From: Vibrio sp. DW001
GTDB lineage: Bacteria; Pseudomonadota; Gammaproteobacteria; Enterobacterales; Vibrionaceae
Assembly: GCF_029016285.1 (NCBI RefSeq)
Contig: NZ_CP091975.1
Span: 2,480,001 to 2,544,000, forward strand
Direction: 5' to 3'
DNA length: 64,000 bases
The position numbers and the translations under genes are program-made. The notes under the pieces were generated by a model, which was given only the letters and a program-made list of their open reading frames with translations, made no database searches and had not been told where the DNA came from. Shown one piece after another: positions 37,080-44,857 of this stretch. How positions within the stretch are numbered: the stretch's first letter is position 1; the number at the start of each line of letters is the position of its first letter.

Positions 37080-37973
37080 CTATGGTTTTAGTATTTGGAT
37101 TAATGACTCTGCAATGTAATCATAAACACGCTTTAAACGTAGATTGTTTGCTCGCTCTCGATGTGTGACTAGCCAAGTTGGTACGCAAATTGGGGCCGAT
37201 AGCTTCGGATATTCAACGACATCACTACATTGTTTAGCTATTGATTCCGCCATAATACCAACCCCCATCCCAGCTCTGACTAAATTCCAATGTTCAACAT
37301 GATTGCCGGCATAACATTTGAAATTTTCCTCCGTAATCAGGACACCTAAACGATTCAGCTCTGCAATAATTTGGTCGTTACTACCCACAACCCCAACAAA
37401 GGGAATAAGTTCTCCTTCTAGTGTGTCGCTTAACGACTTCTCTATGTCCTTTGAGCAATATAATTTAAATAATTGATCGGGTAGTTTTCGGGCAACTAAA
37501 TCGTCCTCTTCAGGCTCACTATGGCGAATAGCGATATCGCATTCCCTGCGTAAGATATCGGTTATTCCGTAAGACGATATGATTTCTATTACAATTTTCG
37601 GTTCTTCTTTATGAAAAAGACGAATTAGATTTGGCAATATATACGCGGCCATCGTATCGGTGCATGAAATACGGACCTTTCCTTCTATCTCACTTTTTTG
37701 GCCAGATGCTGACATCGAAAATCTCGAAGCTGCTTCACCCATATCCTTAAGATGAAGTAATAACTCTAGCCCAAGCGGTGTAACATGAATACCTTGATTA
37801 ACTCGTTCGATGAGAATCACGCCAAGCTCTTCCTCTAAACTAGACACTTGTCTACCTAAAGTCGGTTGGCTCATTCCTAATGCTCTGGCAGCGGCTGAAA
37901 AGGACCCTTCTTCCGCGGTCACCAAAAACGCCCTAGCTTTGTTCCAATCAAACTTTAATGAATCCCAATTCAT
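37080..37973 (-). CDS. LysR-family transcriptional regulator
   Basis: A 297-residue regulator starting MNWDSLKFDWNKARAFLVTA, with the HTH at GSFSAAARALGMSQPTLGRQ followed by VSSLEEELG, and a substrate-binding domain. The ATG at 37973 has GGAG 8 nt upstream; two in-frame ATGs further up (37985 and 38006) are less likely. It is divergent from the methyltransferase gene with a gap of about 110 bp, the classic arrangement for a LysR regulator and its target. The ligand is unknown. Confidence 0.9.
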   Translation of the reverse strand: MNWDSLKFDWNKARAFLVTAEEGSFSAAARALGMSQPTLGRQVSSLEEELGVILIERVNQGIHVTPLGLELLLHLKDMGEAASRFSMSASGQKSEIEGKVRISCTDTMAAYILPNLIRLFHKEEPKIVIEIISSYGITDILRRECDIAIRHSEPEEDDLVARKLPDQLFKLYCSKDIEKSLSDTLEGELIPFVGVVGSNDQIIAELNRLGVLITEENFKCYAGNHVEHWNLVRAGMGVGIMAESIAKQCSDVVEYPKLSAPICVPTWLVTHRERANNLRLKRVYDYIAESLIQILKP

Positions 37974-38085
37974 GTGTTGCTCCATGCAATTTTTTATGGC
38001 TGCCATTCAATTCTAGTCAATTGTGAAAAGAGTTCATATTTAGGATACTCATACTCTATTCAATATAGGACTAAAGGAGTCAATA

Positions 38086-38718
38086 ATGAGTCAACAAGCC
38101 GAATTTTGGAACCACATGGCGGCAAAATATTTTAAGACGCCAGTGAAAAATCAAAACGTCTATAAGTCTAAGTTAGATCAAATCCGTCAGTTATTGCACT
38201 CAAACGCCGATGTACTTGAACTAGGATGTGGCACCGGGTCTACTGCGCTTTTACTATCAAGTAAAGTTCGACAATACGATGCATGTGATTTCTCTGAAAG
38301 TATGATAAATATCGCGAAGACTCGAGCAACCGAAGATGATATTCACAATATCTCGTTCACTGTAGAAGATATTGAAACTTATTCTATTCCCAGTGAAAAG
38401 TATGACCTTGTAATGGCCCATAGTGTATTGCACCTCATCAATAATGCCGATTCAGTCGTTGAGGCGATGATGAATGCTTTGAAACCGAATGGGTATATTG
38501 TTTTTAGTCTTGTTTTGCTTAACAATATCCCTCTTCCACTGCGCTGGCTGTTGATGCTTGGCCAGAAAACAGGCTTTGTTCCACATCTGGTTTACCAACG
38601 CAAAAGTGAGCTTTTATCCCCACTAATAAGAGGGCATTTTCAGGTTCAGACATCGTGGAAAATCGACACAAATAATGTGTTCGTTATTGCCCGAAAACCG
38701 AACGAGCACCATGTATAA
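38086..38718 (+). CDS. SAM-dependent class I methyltransferase
   Basis: A 210-residue cytosolic methyltransferase. The SAM-binding motif I is DVLELGCGTGSTALLL near residues 39-54, motif II DACDFSESMINIAK, and the following KYDLVMAHSVLHLINN fits motif IV of the UbiE-like group. A C-terminal region rich in hydrophobic residues (ILVLNNIPLPLRWLLMLG-like) may bind a lipophilic substrate. AAGGAG precedes the ATG by 8 nt. It is probably controlled by the divergent LysR protein. The methyl acceptor is unknown. Confidence 0.88.
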   Translation: MSQQAEFWNHMAAKYFKTPVKNQNVYKSKLDQIRQLLHSNADVLELGCGTGSTALLLSSKVRQYDACDFSESMINIAKTRATEDDIHNISFTVEDIETYSIPSEKYDLVMAHSVLHLINNADSVVEAMMNALKPNGYIVFSLVLLNNIPLPLRWLLMLGQKTGFVPHLVYQRKSELLSPLIRGHFQVQTSWKIDTNNVFVIARKPNEHHV

Positions 38719-39237
38719 GTTACTCATAAAGTTATTGATCAGAAAAGCACGACACGCAAATTGAAGGCGTCATTAGTGGGTCTCGTTTCTTGAAACGTGT
38801 CAATACAATAAGCCCTATTTTGTCACTTATTCTACTTTTGAATATACCTGAAAATACAATACTAGGTGGTGGTTGAATCGCTGCCGTGTACGGTTCCTTC
38901 AGAATCATCTCACCATTAGAATATCTTTTCAGCATTTCTATTGCCACTTTGTTAATTTTTTTGATTAGCCATCTATCAACGACCTTAACTACATTCTTTT
39001 AACTTATAACCCATTCACGTATTAATATTTAGAAATACATCTGCATTCGTATTCTGTTGTATTATGACGGTCCCGCAGTATAAAGATCACCACACATCAA
39101 TATTTGTAATATTCTGTATATTTATCATAATGCTGGCATAAAATTATTGATCTTTGCAGGTAGTGTTCTTATAGGGGACGGTAGTGGTAACCGGTTGATT
39201 TTTGGTGCTATTGATAAGGTTTTACAAACGCTAGATG
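38719..39237. other. Intergenic region downstream of the methyltransferase and ffs
   Basis: About 520 bp in which I support no gene. A 71-codon minus-strand frame (38732-38947, ending FSDQ) has no ribosome site or recognisable family and may be chance or a gene relic. AT-rich sequence at 38940-39130 follows. The ffs transcript should end in the right part, but no clear T-tract hairpin was found. Confidence 0.35.
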
Positions 39238-39345
39238 GGTGGAAGCCCCAGCCACATCCCGGCACACAAGTCACTCGCCCTGGCTGCTTCCTTCCGGATC
39301 TGACCAATTAAACAAGGTATTGTTGCGGGAGGACCAGGGCCTCCA
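39238..39345 (-). ncRNA. ffs: 4.5S signal recognition particle RNA (ffs)
   Basis: Read on the minus strand, the segment begins GGAGGCCCTGGTCCTCCCGC, contains the universally conserved SRP domain IV core CAGATCCGGAAGGAAGCAGC, and closes with GCCGGGATGTGGC and GGGGCTTCC, which pairs with the 5' end. This is the about 105-nt bacterial SRP RNA that binds Ffh to target inner-membrane proteins. Exact ends are estimated from the terminal pairing. The neighbourhood (atl, ybaY, tesB) is the same as around E. coli ffs. Confidence 0.96.
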
Positions 39346-39387
39346 TAGATTCTGTTTCGTTAGTACGGTGACTAGCGAGTGCGAAGG

Positions 39388-39416
39388 ATTATCGGCTATC
39401 TATAATTGCATTGCAA
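39388..39416 (-). promoter_or_regulatory. ffs promoter
   Basis: On the minus strand TTGCAA (39416-39411) and GATAAT (39393-39388) are separated by exactly 17 bp and followed by a GC-rich discriminator (CCTTCGCACTCGC), as expected of a strong stable-RNA promoter. It lies about 43 bp before the mature ffs 5' end, allowing for a processed leader. Confidence 0.7.
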
Positions 39417-39493
39417 GTCATCTATTTCGTAATTTTAGCCTTTGTTGATTAAGTGGCTATTTATTGCTCGCTCAGACCCCTCACATGGCTATT

Positions 39494-40087
39494 TTACAGC
39501 ACACCTTTACTTTTAAGCGCTTGAATCACTTGTTCTTCACCACAAACTTGCACACTGATAATCCCTAAAGATGCGGCCGCCTCTATATTTTGTTGGTTAT
39601 CGTCTAAAAAAAGAACTTTATCCGGGGCAACTTCTAACACGTCGAGCACATGCTCAAAGGCCGCCCGTTCTGGCTTTGCTTTATGCATGTGGTGAGAGAC
39701 AAAAATAGTATCGAAATACTCTGCTATACCAAACTCTTCTATCAATCTTGGGAAGTGCAGTTCATTGGTATTACTTAACACAGCAAGATGGTAACGACCC
39801 CGTAATTCGGTAAGCGTCTGCGGCATCGTTGGAAAGATGCCCGTTGGCCACGCAGTAAAGGCCTCCATGATCTCTTCAACGCTCTGCTCTAATTCGAATT
39901 GCTGTTTAAACTGAGTCGTAAACTCGACAGCGGATATCTGCCCTTTTTCGAATTTTTGACCAAATTCGGAGATAAACCACGTCTCGATTGGCATCGAATT
40001 TTCAGCTTTCAACCAACACTTAGGTACCGGCGAATCACCTAAACCAACGACAACTCTTCCTAAATCAAATAGAATGACTTCAAACAT
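39494..40087 (-). CDS. HAD-IA family hydrolase (YihX-like phosphatase)
   Basis: A 197-residue cytosolic phosphatase. HAD motif I is MFEVILFDLGRVVVGLG, motif II VLSNTNELHF, motif III Lys in HKAKPERAAFEHVL, and motif IV VLFLDDNQQNIEAAASLGI. The helical cap is of the C1 type. Closest in pattern to YihX, an alpha-D-glucose-1-phosphate phosphatase, though substrate assignment is uncertain. In motif I the second Asp (DxD) is replaced by Gly, as in several YihX-like proteins. The ATG at 40087 has AGG upstream; the longer frame to 40135 overlaps the divergent atl gene. Confidence 0.87.
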   Translation of the reverse strand: MFEVILFDLGRVVVGLGDSPVPKCWLKAENSMPIETWFISEFGQKFEKGQISAVEFTTQFKQQFELEQSVEEIMEAFTAWPTGIFPTMPQTLTELRGRYHLAVLSNTNELHFPRLIEEFGIAEYFDTIFVSHHMHKAKPERAAFEHVLDVLEVAPDKVLFLDDNQQNIEAAASLGIISVQVCGEEQVIQALKSKGVL

Positions 40088-40126
40088 AGAACACCTATTC
40101 ACTGTATAAGATAAAACTGTATCAGT

Positions 40127-40429
40127 ATGGATCAATTTCTAGCACAAATCTTTGTTGTCATTCACCAAATCCCATCAGGGAAGGTCTCGACCTATGGTGA
40201 AATTGCAAAAATGGCGGGTTACCCCGGTTACGCTCGACATGTTGGTAAAGCACTTTCGAACCTGCCGAAAGGCTCAACGCTGCCTTGGTTTAGAGTCATC
40301 AACAGCGCAGGTAAAATATCATTAAAAGGTGACAGTTTTGCGAGACAAAAAGAACAACTTGAAAAAGATGGTGTGCAAGTGAGTGAAATGGGAAGGGTTA
40401 GCCTTAAAACGTATAAGTGGCAACTGTAG
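40127..40429 (+). CDS. atl: Alkyltransferase-like protein Atl (YbaZ)
   Basis: A 100-residue DNA-binding protein of the O6-alkylguanine transferase fold. The active-site loop is PWFRVINSAGKIS: the reactive Cys of MGMT (PCHRV) is replaced by Trp, the defining mark of ATL proteins, which bind O6-alkylguanine and flag it to nucleotide excision repair without repairing it. The HTH segment TYGEIAKMAGYPGYARHVGK with the Arg finger is intact. The E. coli homologue ybaZ lies next to ffs, as here. Confidence 0.92.
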   Translation: MDQFLAQIFVVIHQIPSGKVSTYGEIAKMAGYPGYARHVGKALSNLPKGSTLPWFRVINSAGKISLKGDSFARQKEQLEKDGVQVSEMGRVSLKTYKWQL

Positions 40430-40587
40430 CGTCATCTTTTAAAGCCCATAATAGTCGGTAACCTCCTTCTATTATCCCTATAAACCATCCCGTCATTTTC
40501 ACGAAATTAGAAATGCGGTTATAACCGAATCGCATTACACGAAAATAAGAATGATGGTACCGACTGATATTTTATACATTATGCGGG

Positions 40588-41019
40588 CTAACGAACCGCA
40601 ACCAAATTCAAGTCTACCTGTTTTGTTTGAGACTCATCGGTAATGACTTGGTATGCGGTATCCGTAGTGAATCGCAAGGTGTCATTGACATGTATCGTTG
40701 CTCGAACGCTATACCTATGTTTTTCTTCAATCTTATTCGCGTCATAACTCAACTCAAAATCAAATGGAACCTGGGTTCCATCGGTGGTAAATATTTGCTG
40801 AGCCATTTTTTTTGCTGCGACATCCATTAAGGACACATCTTCCAATGTAACTGTCACCACTGCATTTGGTGGCAATGCTATTCTTTGTCGGTAGTTGATA
40901 TTACCTTTGATTGATTCCATCATAACTTCTTTTTGTTCCGTCGCTTGTTTAGTCGACTCACAACCCACCAACGTAAAACCCATTACTATTGATAAAACCA
41001 AAATTAGTGTCTTTTTCAT
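40588..41019 (-). CDS. ybaY: YbaY-family lipoprotein
   Basis: A 143-residue lipoprotein. Signal peptide ends FTLVGC (lipidated Cys 20). The mature part has the YbaY core IKGNINYRQRIALPPNAVVT, then VTLEDVSLMDVAA, and beta-rich C-terminal strands (YSVRATIHVNDTLRFTTDT). Related domains act as type III secretion pilotins, but YbaY itself is of poorly defined function. AGAGG precedes the ATG. Convergent with atl and divergent from tesB, as in E. coli where ybaY is beside tesB. Confidence 0.9.
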   Translation of the reverse strand: MKKTLILVLSIVMGFTLVGCESTKQATEQKEVMMESIKGNINYRQRIALPPNAVVTVTLEDVSLMDVAAKKMAQQIFTTDGTQVPFDFELSYDANKIEEKHRYSVRATIHVNDTLRFTTDTAYQVITDESQTKQVDLNLVAVR

Positions 41020-41120
41020 AAAGCCTCTTTATAGTTAGCTACTTGCTAGCAAGTATAAGAATAACCTAAAATAAAATCCTGTTAATCGCATATAATTAAC
41101 AAAACAATGACGGAGATGAT

Positions 41121-41981
41121 ATGAGTAAGCCTCTCAACGAGCTGTTAGAACTTTTGCAGTTAGAACAATTAGAAAACGAATTATTCAGAGGCCAAAGCGA
41201 AAACTTAGGCTTACCGCAGGTATACGGAGGACAAGTCATCGGTCAGGCTCTATCAGCTGCACGGTATACGGTGGCAAATGATCGAAAGGTACACTCCTTT
41301 CATAGCTACTTTCTTTTGCCCGGCAATCCCGAAAAACCGATTATCTATGACGTAGAAAATCTACGGGACGGAAAGAGTTTAAGCACAAGACGTGTAAAGG
41401 CGATACAGAATGGTCGCCCGATTTTTTATCTAACCGCTTCTTATCATGGCGATGCAGAGGGATTCGATCACCAAAACAGCATGCCTGATATACCCGGTCC
41501 AGAAAATTTCGTATCAGAAACAGAGCTTGCCAATCAAATTGCCGATTTTCTACCAGAAAAGATAAAGCAGATTTTCTGTGGGGAAAAACCCATCGAGGTT
41601 CGCCCCGTGACGGTAATTAATCCGCTAAAACCCGTTGAAGCCGAACCCAAACAGTATCTATGGATAAAGGCCAACGGCAGTGTGCCAGATGACCAACTCA
41701 TTCATCAGTATCTTCTTGCGTATGCTTCCGACTGGGGTTTTCTTGTTACTGCCATGCACCCTCACAAAACCACATTGATGACACCAAACTTTCAGGTGGC
41801 GACGATTGATCATTCCATGTGGTTCCATCGACCTTTTAAGATGGACGAGTGGCTGCTTTTCTCTATTGAAAGCCCAACTGCAAGCAACGCCCGTGGACTC
41901 GTTCGTGGTGAAATATACAATCAACAAGGTCATCTGGTCGCATCCGCGGTTCAAGAAGGTGTCATGAGATTTACTAAATAA
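41121..41981 (+). CDS. tesB: Acyl-CoA thioesterase II TesB
   Basis: A 286-residue double-hotdog thioesterase, the exact length of E. coli TesB, cleaving medium and long acyl-CoA to fatty acid and CoA. The N-terminal [20 protein letters not shown] and C-terminal [14 protein letters not shown]-type segment (Asp catalytic) and [20 protein letters not shown] (with Gln/Thr catalytic partners later) are conserved. GGAGATGAT precedes the ATG. A hairpin terminator follows. Neighbouring ybaY and atl match E. coli order. Confidence 0.96.
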   Translation: MSKPLNELLELLQLEQLENELFRGQSENLGLPQVYGGQVIGQALSAARYTVANDRKVHSFHSYFLLPGNPEKPIIYDVENLRDGKSLSTRRVKAIQNGRPIFYLTASYHGDAEGFDHQNSMPDIPGPENFVSETELANQIADFLPEKIKQIFCGEKPIEVRPVTVINPLKPVEAEPKQYLWIKANGSVPDDQLIHQYLLAYASDWGFLVTAMHPHKTTLMTPNFQVATIDHSMWFHRPFKMDEWLLFSIESPTASNARGLVRGEIYNQQGHLVASAVQEGVMRFTK

Positions 41982-42014
41982 TCTAAATTAAAGATAAGTA
42001 CATTGATAAACACA

Positions 42015-42047
42015 AGCATTCGCGAGGATACTCGCGAATGCTCTTTT
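42015..42047 (+). terminator. Rho-independent terminator after tesB
   Basis: AGCATTCGCGAG / CTCGCGAATGCT is a 12-bp perfect stem with GATA loop, followed by CTTTTCCC. Confidence 0.85.
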
Positions 42048-42214
42048 CCCCTCAACCACGCACCCATCACTGTTTATTCTCTCCGTTACCTATAAAAGGA
42101 GAAAATAATACTCTCCTGTGACTTCTTTTGAAGCAATAAAGCAAAATAATTCCCCGATAAAAAGCTTATTCTTACTCTATAAAAACAACAAGCCAAATAG
42201 TGAGTGAGAATCAG

Positions 42215-43507
42215 ATGAAAAGACACCTTTGGAATCAATTTACAGAGACAGTCAAAAAAGAAGTTGTTCCGGCCCTTGGTTGCACAGAGCCTGTTGCTAT
42301 TGCACTAGCCGCTTCTATCGCAATGGAGAAACTCTCTGGTCAGCCTCAGAACATCTCGGCGTTTGTTTCTCCTAATCTTATGAAAAATGGCATGGGCGTA
42401 GGCGTTCCTGGAACCGGAATGGTTGGTTTATCCATTGCCGCCGCTGTCGGCGCTATTGCAGGAGACCCGAATGCGGGACTCGAAGTGCTTAAAAATATCA
42501 CTCAAGTTGATGTCGAAAAAGCGAAGGCATTGATTGATGACGGTTGTGTACACGTTGGTGTGGCCGATGTAACAAATGTCCTTTATTCAAAAGTCAGTGT
42601 GTTTGATGGAGAAAAAACCGTATCGGTGACCATCGCTGATGGACACACTAACGTGGTATCTATTGAAGAGAACGGGATTGCTATCTATGTTCCAGCATTA
42701 AACATCGATCATGAGCAGTGCCATCAAGGCCTTATTAATCCCTTCCAAGATGCCAACGCGAAAGACATCTTTGATTACGCGATCCATGCGCCCCTAAGCG
42801 ACATTGAATTTATAGAAGCAGCAGGACAACTTAATGATAAGCTTTCTGTAGAAGGACTTGCTAACGATTACGGACTGCAAATTGGAGCAACCTTTCAACG
42901 TAACGTTGATAGAGGGTTGTTGTCTGGCGGTTTATTAACCGAGGTGTTAACGCGTACTTCTTCCGCTGCAGACGCGAGAATGGATGGCGCGATGTTACCT
43001 GCCATGAGTAACTCAGGTTCAGGGAACCAAGGAATAGCGGCAACCATGCCGGTACTGGTTACGGCTCAGTTTCTCAAAGCAGATAGAGAAGCAAGTATTA
43101 GAGCTCTGATGCTGGCTAACCTTATGGCTATCTATATCAAAAGCCACCAAGACAAGCTCTCAGCATTGTGTTCAACAACCACCGCCGGAATGGGTTCTGT
43201 CTCGGGCATGACATGGTTGTTAGGCGGCGATTTCAAACAGATTAGCTACGCTATCTCCAACATGATTGGCGATATCTCCGGCATGATTTGCGATGGTGCA
43301 AAACCCGGTTGCGCGATGAAGGTTTCTTCTTCTGCTGGTGCAGCGGTAAAAGCGGCTCTAATGGCGATTGATGGTGTTCGAGTCAGCCAAAATGAAGGTA
43401 TTGTCGCAGACGATGTTGATGACACTATTCGCAATCTGTCCGCACTCGTTAATGGCTCTATGAAACAAACCGACGTGCAGATCTTAGATATTATGGTCAA
43501 CAAATAG
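42215..43507 (+). CDS. cyuA: L-cysteine desulfidase CyuA (YhaM/UPF0597)
   Basis: A 430-residue cytosolic iron-sulfur enzyme that breaks cysteine into pyruvate, ammonia and sulfide, used in cysteine detoxification and anaerobic catabolism. The conserved segments are VVPALGCTEPVAIALA, NLMKNGMGVGVPGTGM, the Gly-rich SNSGSGNQGIAATMPV, and CDGAKPGCAMKVSSSA; the cysteines are the expected cluster ligands. The ATG at 42215 has GTGAG upstream; a GTG at 42200 could add five residues. Next to it, convergently, is an Lrp-type regulator matching the CyuR pairing. Note that no serine transporter cyuP (dlsT) is adjacent. Confidence 0.9.
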   Translation: MKRHLWNQFTETVKKEVVPALGCTEPVAIALAASIAMEKLSGQPQNISAFVSPNLMKNGMGVGVPGTGMVGLSIAAAVGAIAGDPNAGLEVLKNITQVDVEKAKALIDDGCVHVGVADVTNVLYSKVSVFDGEKTVSVTIADGHTNVVSIEENGIAIYVPALNIDHEQCHQGLINPFQDANAKDIFDYAIHAPLSDIEFIEAAGQLNDKLSVEGLANDYGLQIGATFQRNVDRGLLSGGLLTEVLTRTSSAADARMDGAMLPAMSNSGSGNQGIAATMPVLVTAQFLKADREASIRALMLANLMAIYIKSHQDKLSALCSTTTAGMGSVSGMTWLLGGDFKQISYAISNMIGDISGMICDGAKPGCAMKVSSSAGAAVKAALMAIDGVRVSQNEGIVADDVDDTIRNLSALVNGSMKQTDVQILDIMVNK

Positions 43508-43532
43508 TCATTCTCAATTCGTATCGGTAGAT

Positions 43533-43557
43533 GTGCTCGCCTAACAACGGTGAGCAC
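43533..43557. terminator. Hairpin between cyuA and the Lrp gene
   Basis: GTGCTCGCC (43533-43541) pairs with GGTGAGCAC (43549-43557), one G-U, 7-nt loop. It lies between convergent stops and may terminate either; the following T-tract is weak. Confidence 0.45.
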
Positions 43558-43591
43558 TTATTCGCAATGGTTAATCATTAACGACGTTTGA

Positions 43592-44050
43592 TTAGAGCGG
43601 TAACGCTGTTGTGTACTTTAATGGCTCCATTGCAAAGGTGGACGTCACATTGGATATGCCTTCAACGCTGTTGACCATCTTTTTATAAAATAGGTCGAAA
43701 CACTTCATATCTTCCACCTGCACTTTCATCATGTAGTCATACTCTCCGGCCATACGATAAAACTCCATCACCTCAGGAAAAGGGGTCACCGTCTCGACAA
43801 AATGGCTATACCATTCATGTGAATGATTACTGGTTTTGATAAGAACAAAAGCGGTAAATAAAAGCCCTAGCTTTTCAGGGTTTAGCAGGGCAACTCGCTT
43901 GCTGATCACCCCATTGTCTTCCAGTTTCTTCAACCTTTTCCAACAAGGCGTTGTTGTTAGGTTAACCGCTTCGGCTAACGCATTAAGTGATAAGGTGCTA
44001 TCTACTTGCAACATCGACAATAACTTTCTGTCTGTCTTGTCCAGTTCCAT
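43592..44050 (-). CDS. Lrp/AsnC-family regulator (CyuR/DecR-like)
   Basis: A 152-residue regulator with an N-terminal HTH ([20 protein letters not shown] then [20 protein letters not shown]) and a C-terminal RAM ligand-binding domain. The [14 protein letters not shown] recognition helix is characteristic of the DecR/CyuR branch (E. coli YbaO), which activates cysteine desulfidase genes in response to L-cysteine. Convergence with cyuA supports this. AAAAAAT precedes the ATG with no strong ribosome site. Confidence 0.88.
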   Translation of the reverse strand: MELDKTDRKLLSMLQVDSTLSLNALAEAVNLTTTPCWKRLKKLEDNGVISKRVALLNPEKLGLLFTAFVLIKTSNHSHEWYSHFVETVTPFPEVMEFYRMAGEYDYMMKVQVEDMKCFDLFYKKMVNSVEGISNVTSTFAMEPLKYTTALPL

Positions 44051-44215
44051 GAAATCCTCATTTTTTAGAAAAAAATTTTACATAAACCTAAAAATATAGA
44101 ACAATTATAGCTTTTATTATCCTCCTCTACAAAAATTGCTGTACTTTTTGACTTACTTTTTTTCTCATTCACAATTAGACTACTTATCTCTGTTTTATTT
44201 ACAAAAAGGTTACCC

Positions 44216-44785
44216 ATGAAACCGTTATGTCAATTTGTGCTGACACCACTATTAATCACATTCGTTTCACTTCCTGTGCTGGCGCAGCAGACACCGACGA
44301 ATAAAGACTATGTCTATTTGGGCATAGGTGATGTGGGTTTTTCTCCTTCATGGGCGGAGAGTAATACCGTATATAAAAACCCTTCATTTACGATTGGAGG
44401 AGGGAAATACTATAACGACAACCTCATCTTTGATGGATTTCTCCGTTATTCCGAGAACCAAAACAAAGCAAAAACGATAAAGATGGATGTTATCCAACTT
44501 GGGGTATCGGCTATCCTAATCAGCGACAAGTTAGGCGACTCGCCTATCAAGCTCTACGCAAAGACCTCGGCTATTTCAGCTTACCAAGATGCCCGAAGCC
44601 TACCAAATGGTGATTACTCGACGTCTGAAGCCGGTGGCGTATTTGATATTGGGGCTGGGTTTGAGTGGGATATTGGTTCTGATTTCTGGGTACGTGGTGA
44701 GTATTTATATGGCTATGCAACATCAGGACTAATGGTTGATGCAGACTACGATGGATTCTTGTTGACCATCGGCAAGGGATTATAG
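44216..44785 (+). CDS. Predicted outer-membrane beta-barrel protein
   Basis: A 189-residue exported protein. Signal peptide ends near PVLAQQ (residue 24). The mature part alternates polar and hydrophobic residues in amphipathic strands (YVYLGIGDVGFSPSW, FTIGGGKYYNDNLIFDGFLR, DFWVRGEYLYGYATSGLM) and finishes with FLLTIGKGL, fitting a small 8-stranded barrel of the OmpX/OmpA-transmembrane type. I cannot name a family. It has no cysteine. It is divergent from the Lrp gene. Confidence 0.7.
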   Translation: MKPLCQFVLTPLLITFVSLPVLAQQTPTNKDYVYLGIGDVGFSPSWAESNTVYKNPSFTIGGGKYYNDNLIFDGFLRYSENQNKAKTIKMDVIQLGVSAILISDKLGDSPIKLYAKTSAISAYQDARSLPNGDYSTSEAGGVFDIGAGFEWDIGSDFWVRGEYLYGYATSGLMVDADYDGFLLTIGKGL

Positions 44786-44800
44786 TTTCTTCGCATTTTT

Positions 44801-44831
44801 TAGGTTCCTAGTAAAGCCTACTAGGAACCTA
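44801..44831. repeat. 13-bp perfect inverted repeat between convergent genes
   Basis: TAGGTTCCTAGTA / TACTAGGAACCTA with an AAGCC loop. It lies between the barrel-protein stop and the RND pump stop. A-rich flanks on the wrong side make it a poor intrinsic terminator, but it may still end both transcripts. Confidence 0.55.
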
Positions 44832-44857
44832 TCCAACCGATACTCGGGATAGTGGTC

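Noticed and set aside
38732-38947. 71-codon minus-strand frame beside the methyltransferase gene
   Set aside because: No recognisable family, weak start context; possibly a relic. Kept only as a note in the intergenic entry.
39125-39307. Minus-strand frame across the 4.5S RNA
   Set aside because: It overlaps the ffs RNA gene on the same strand and its sequence is explained by the RNA.
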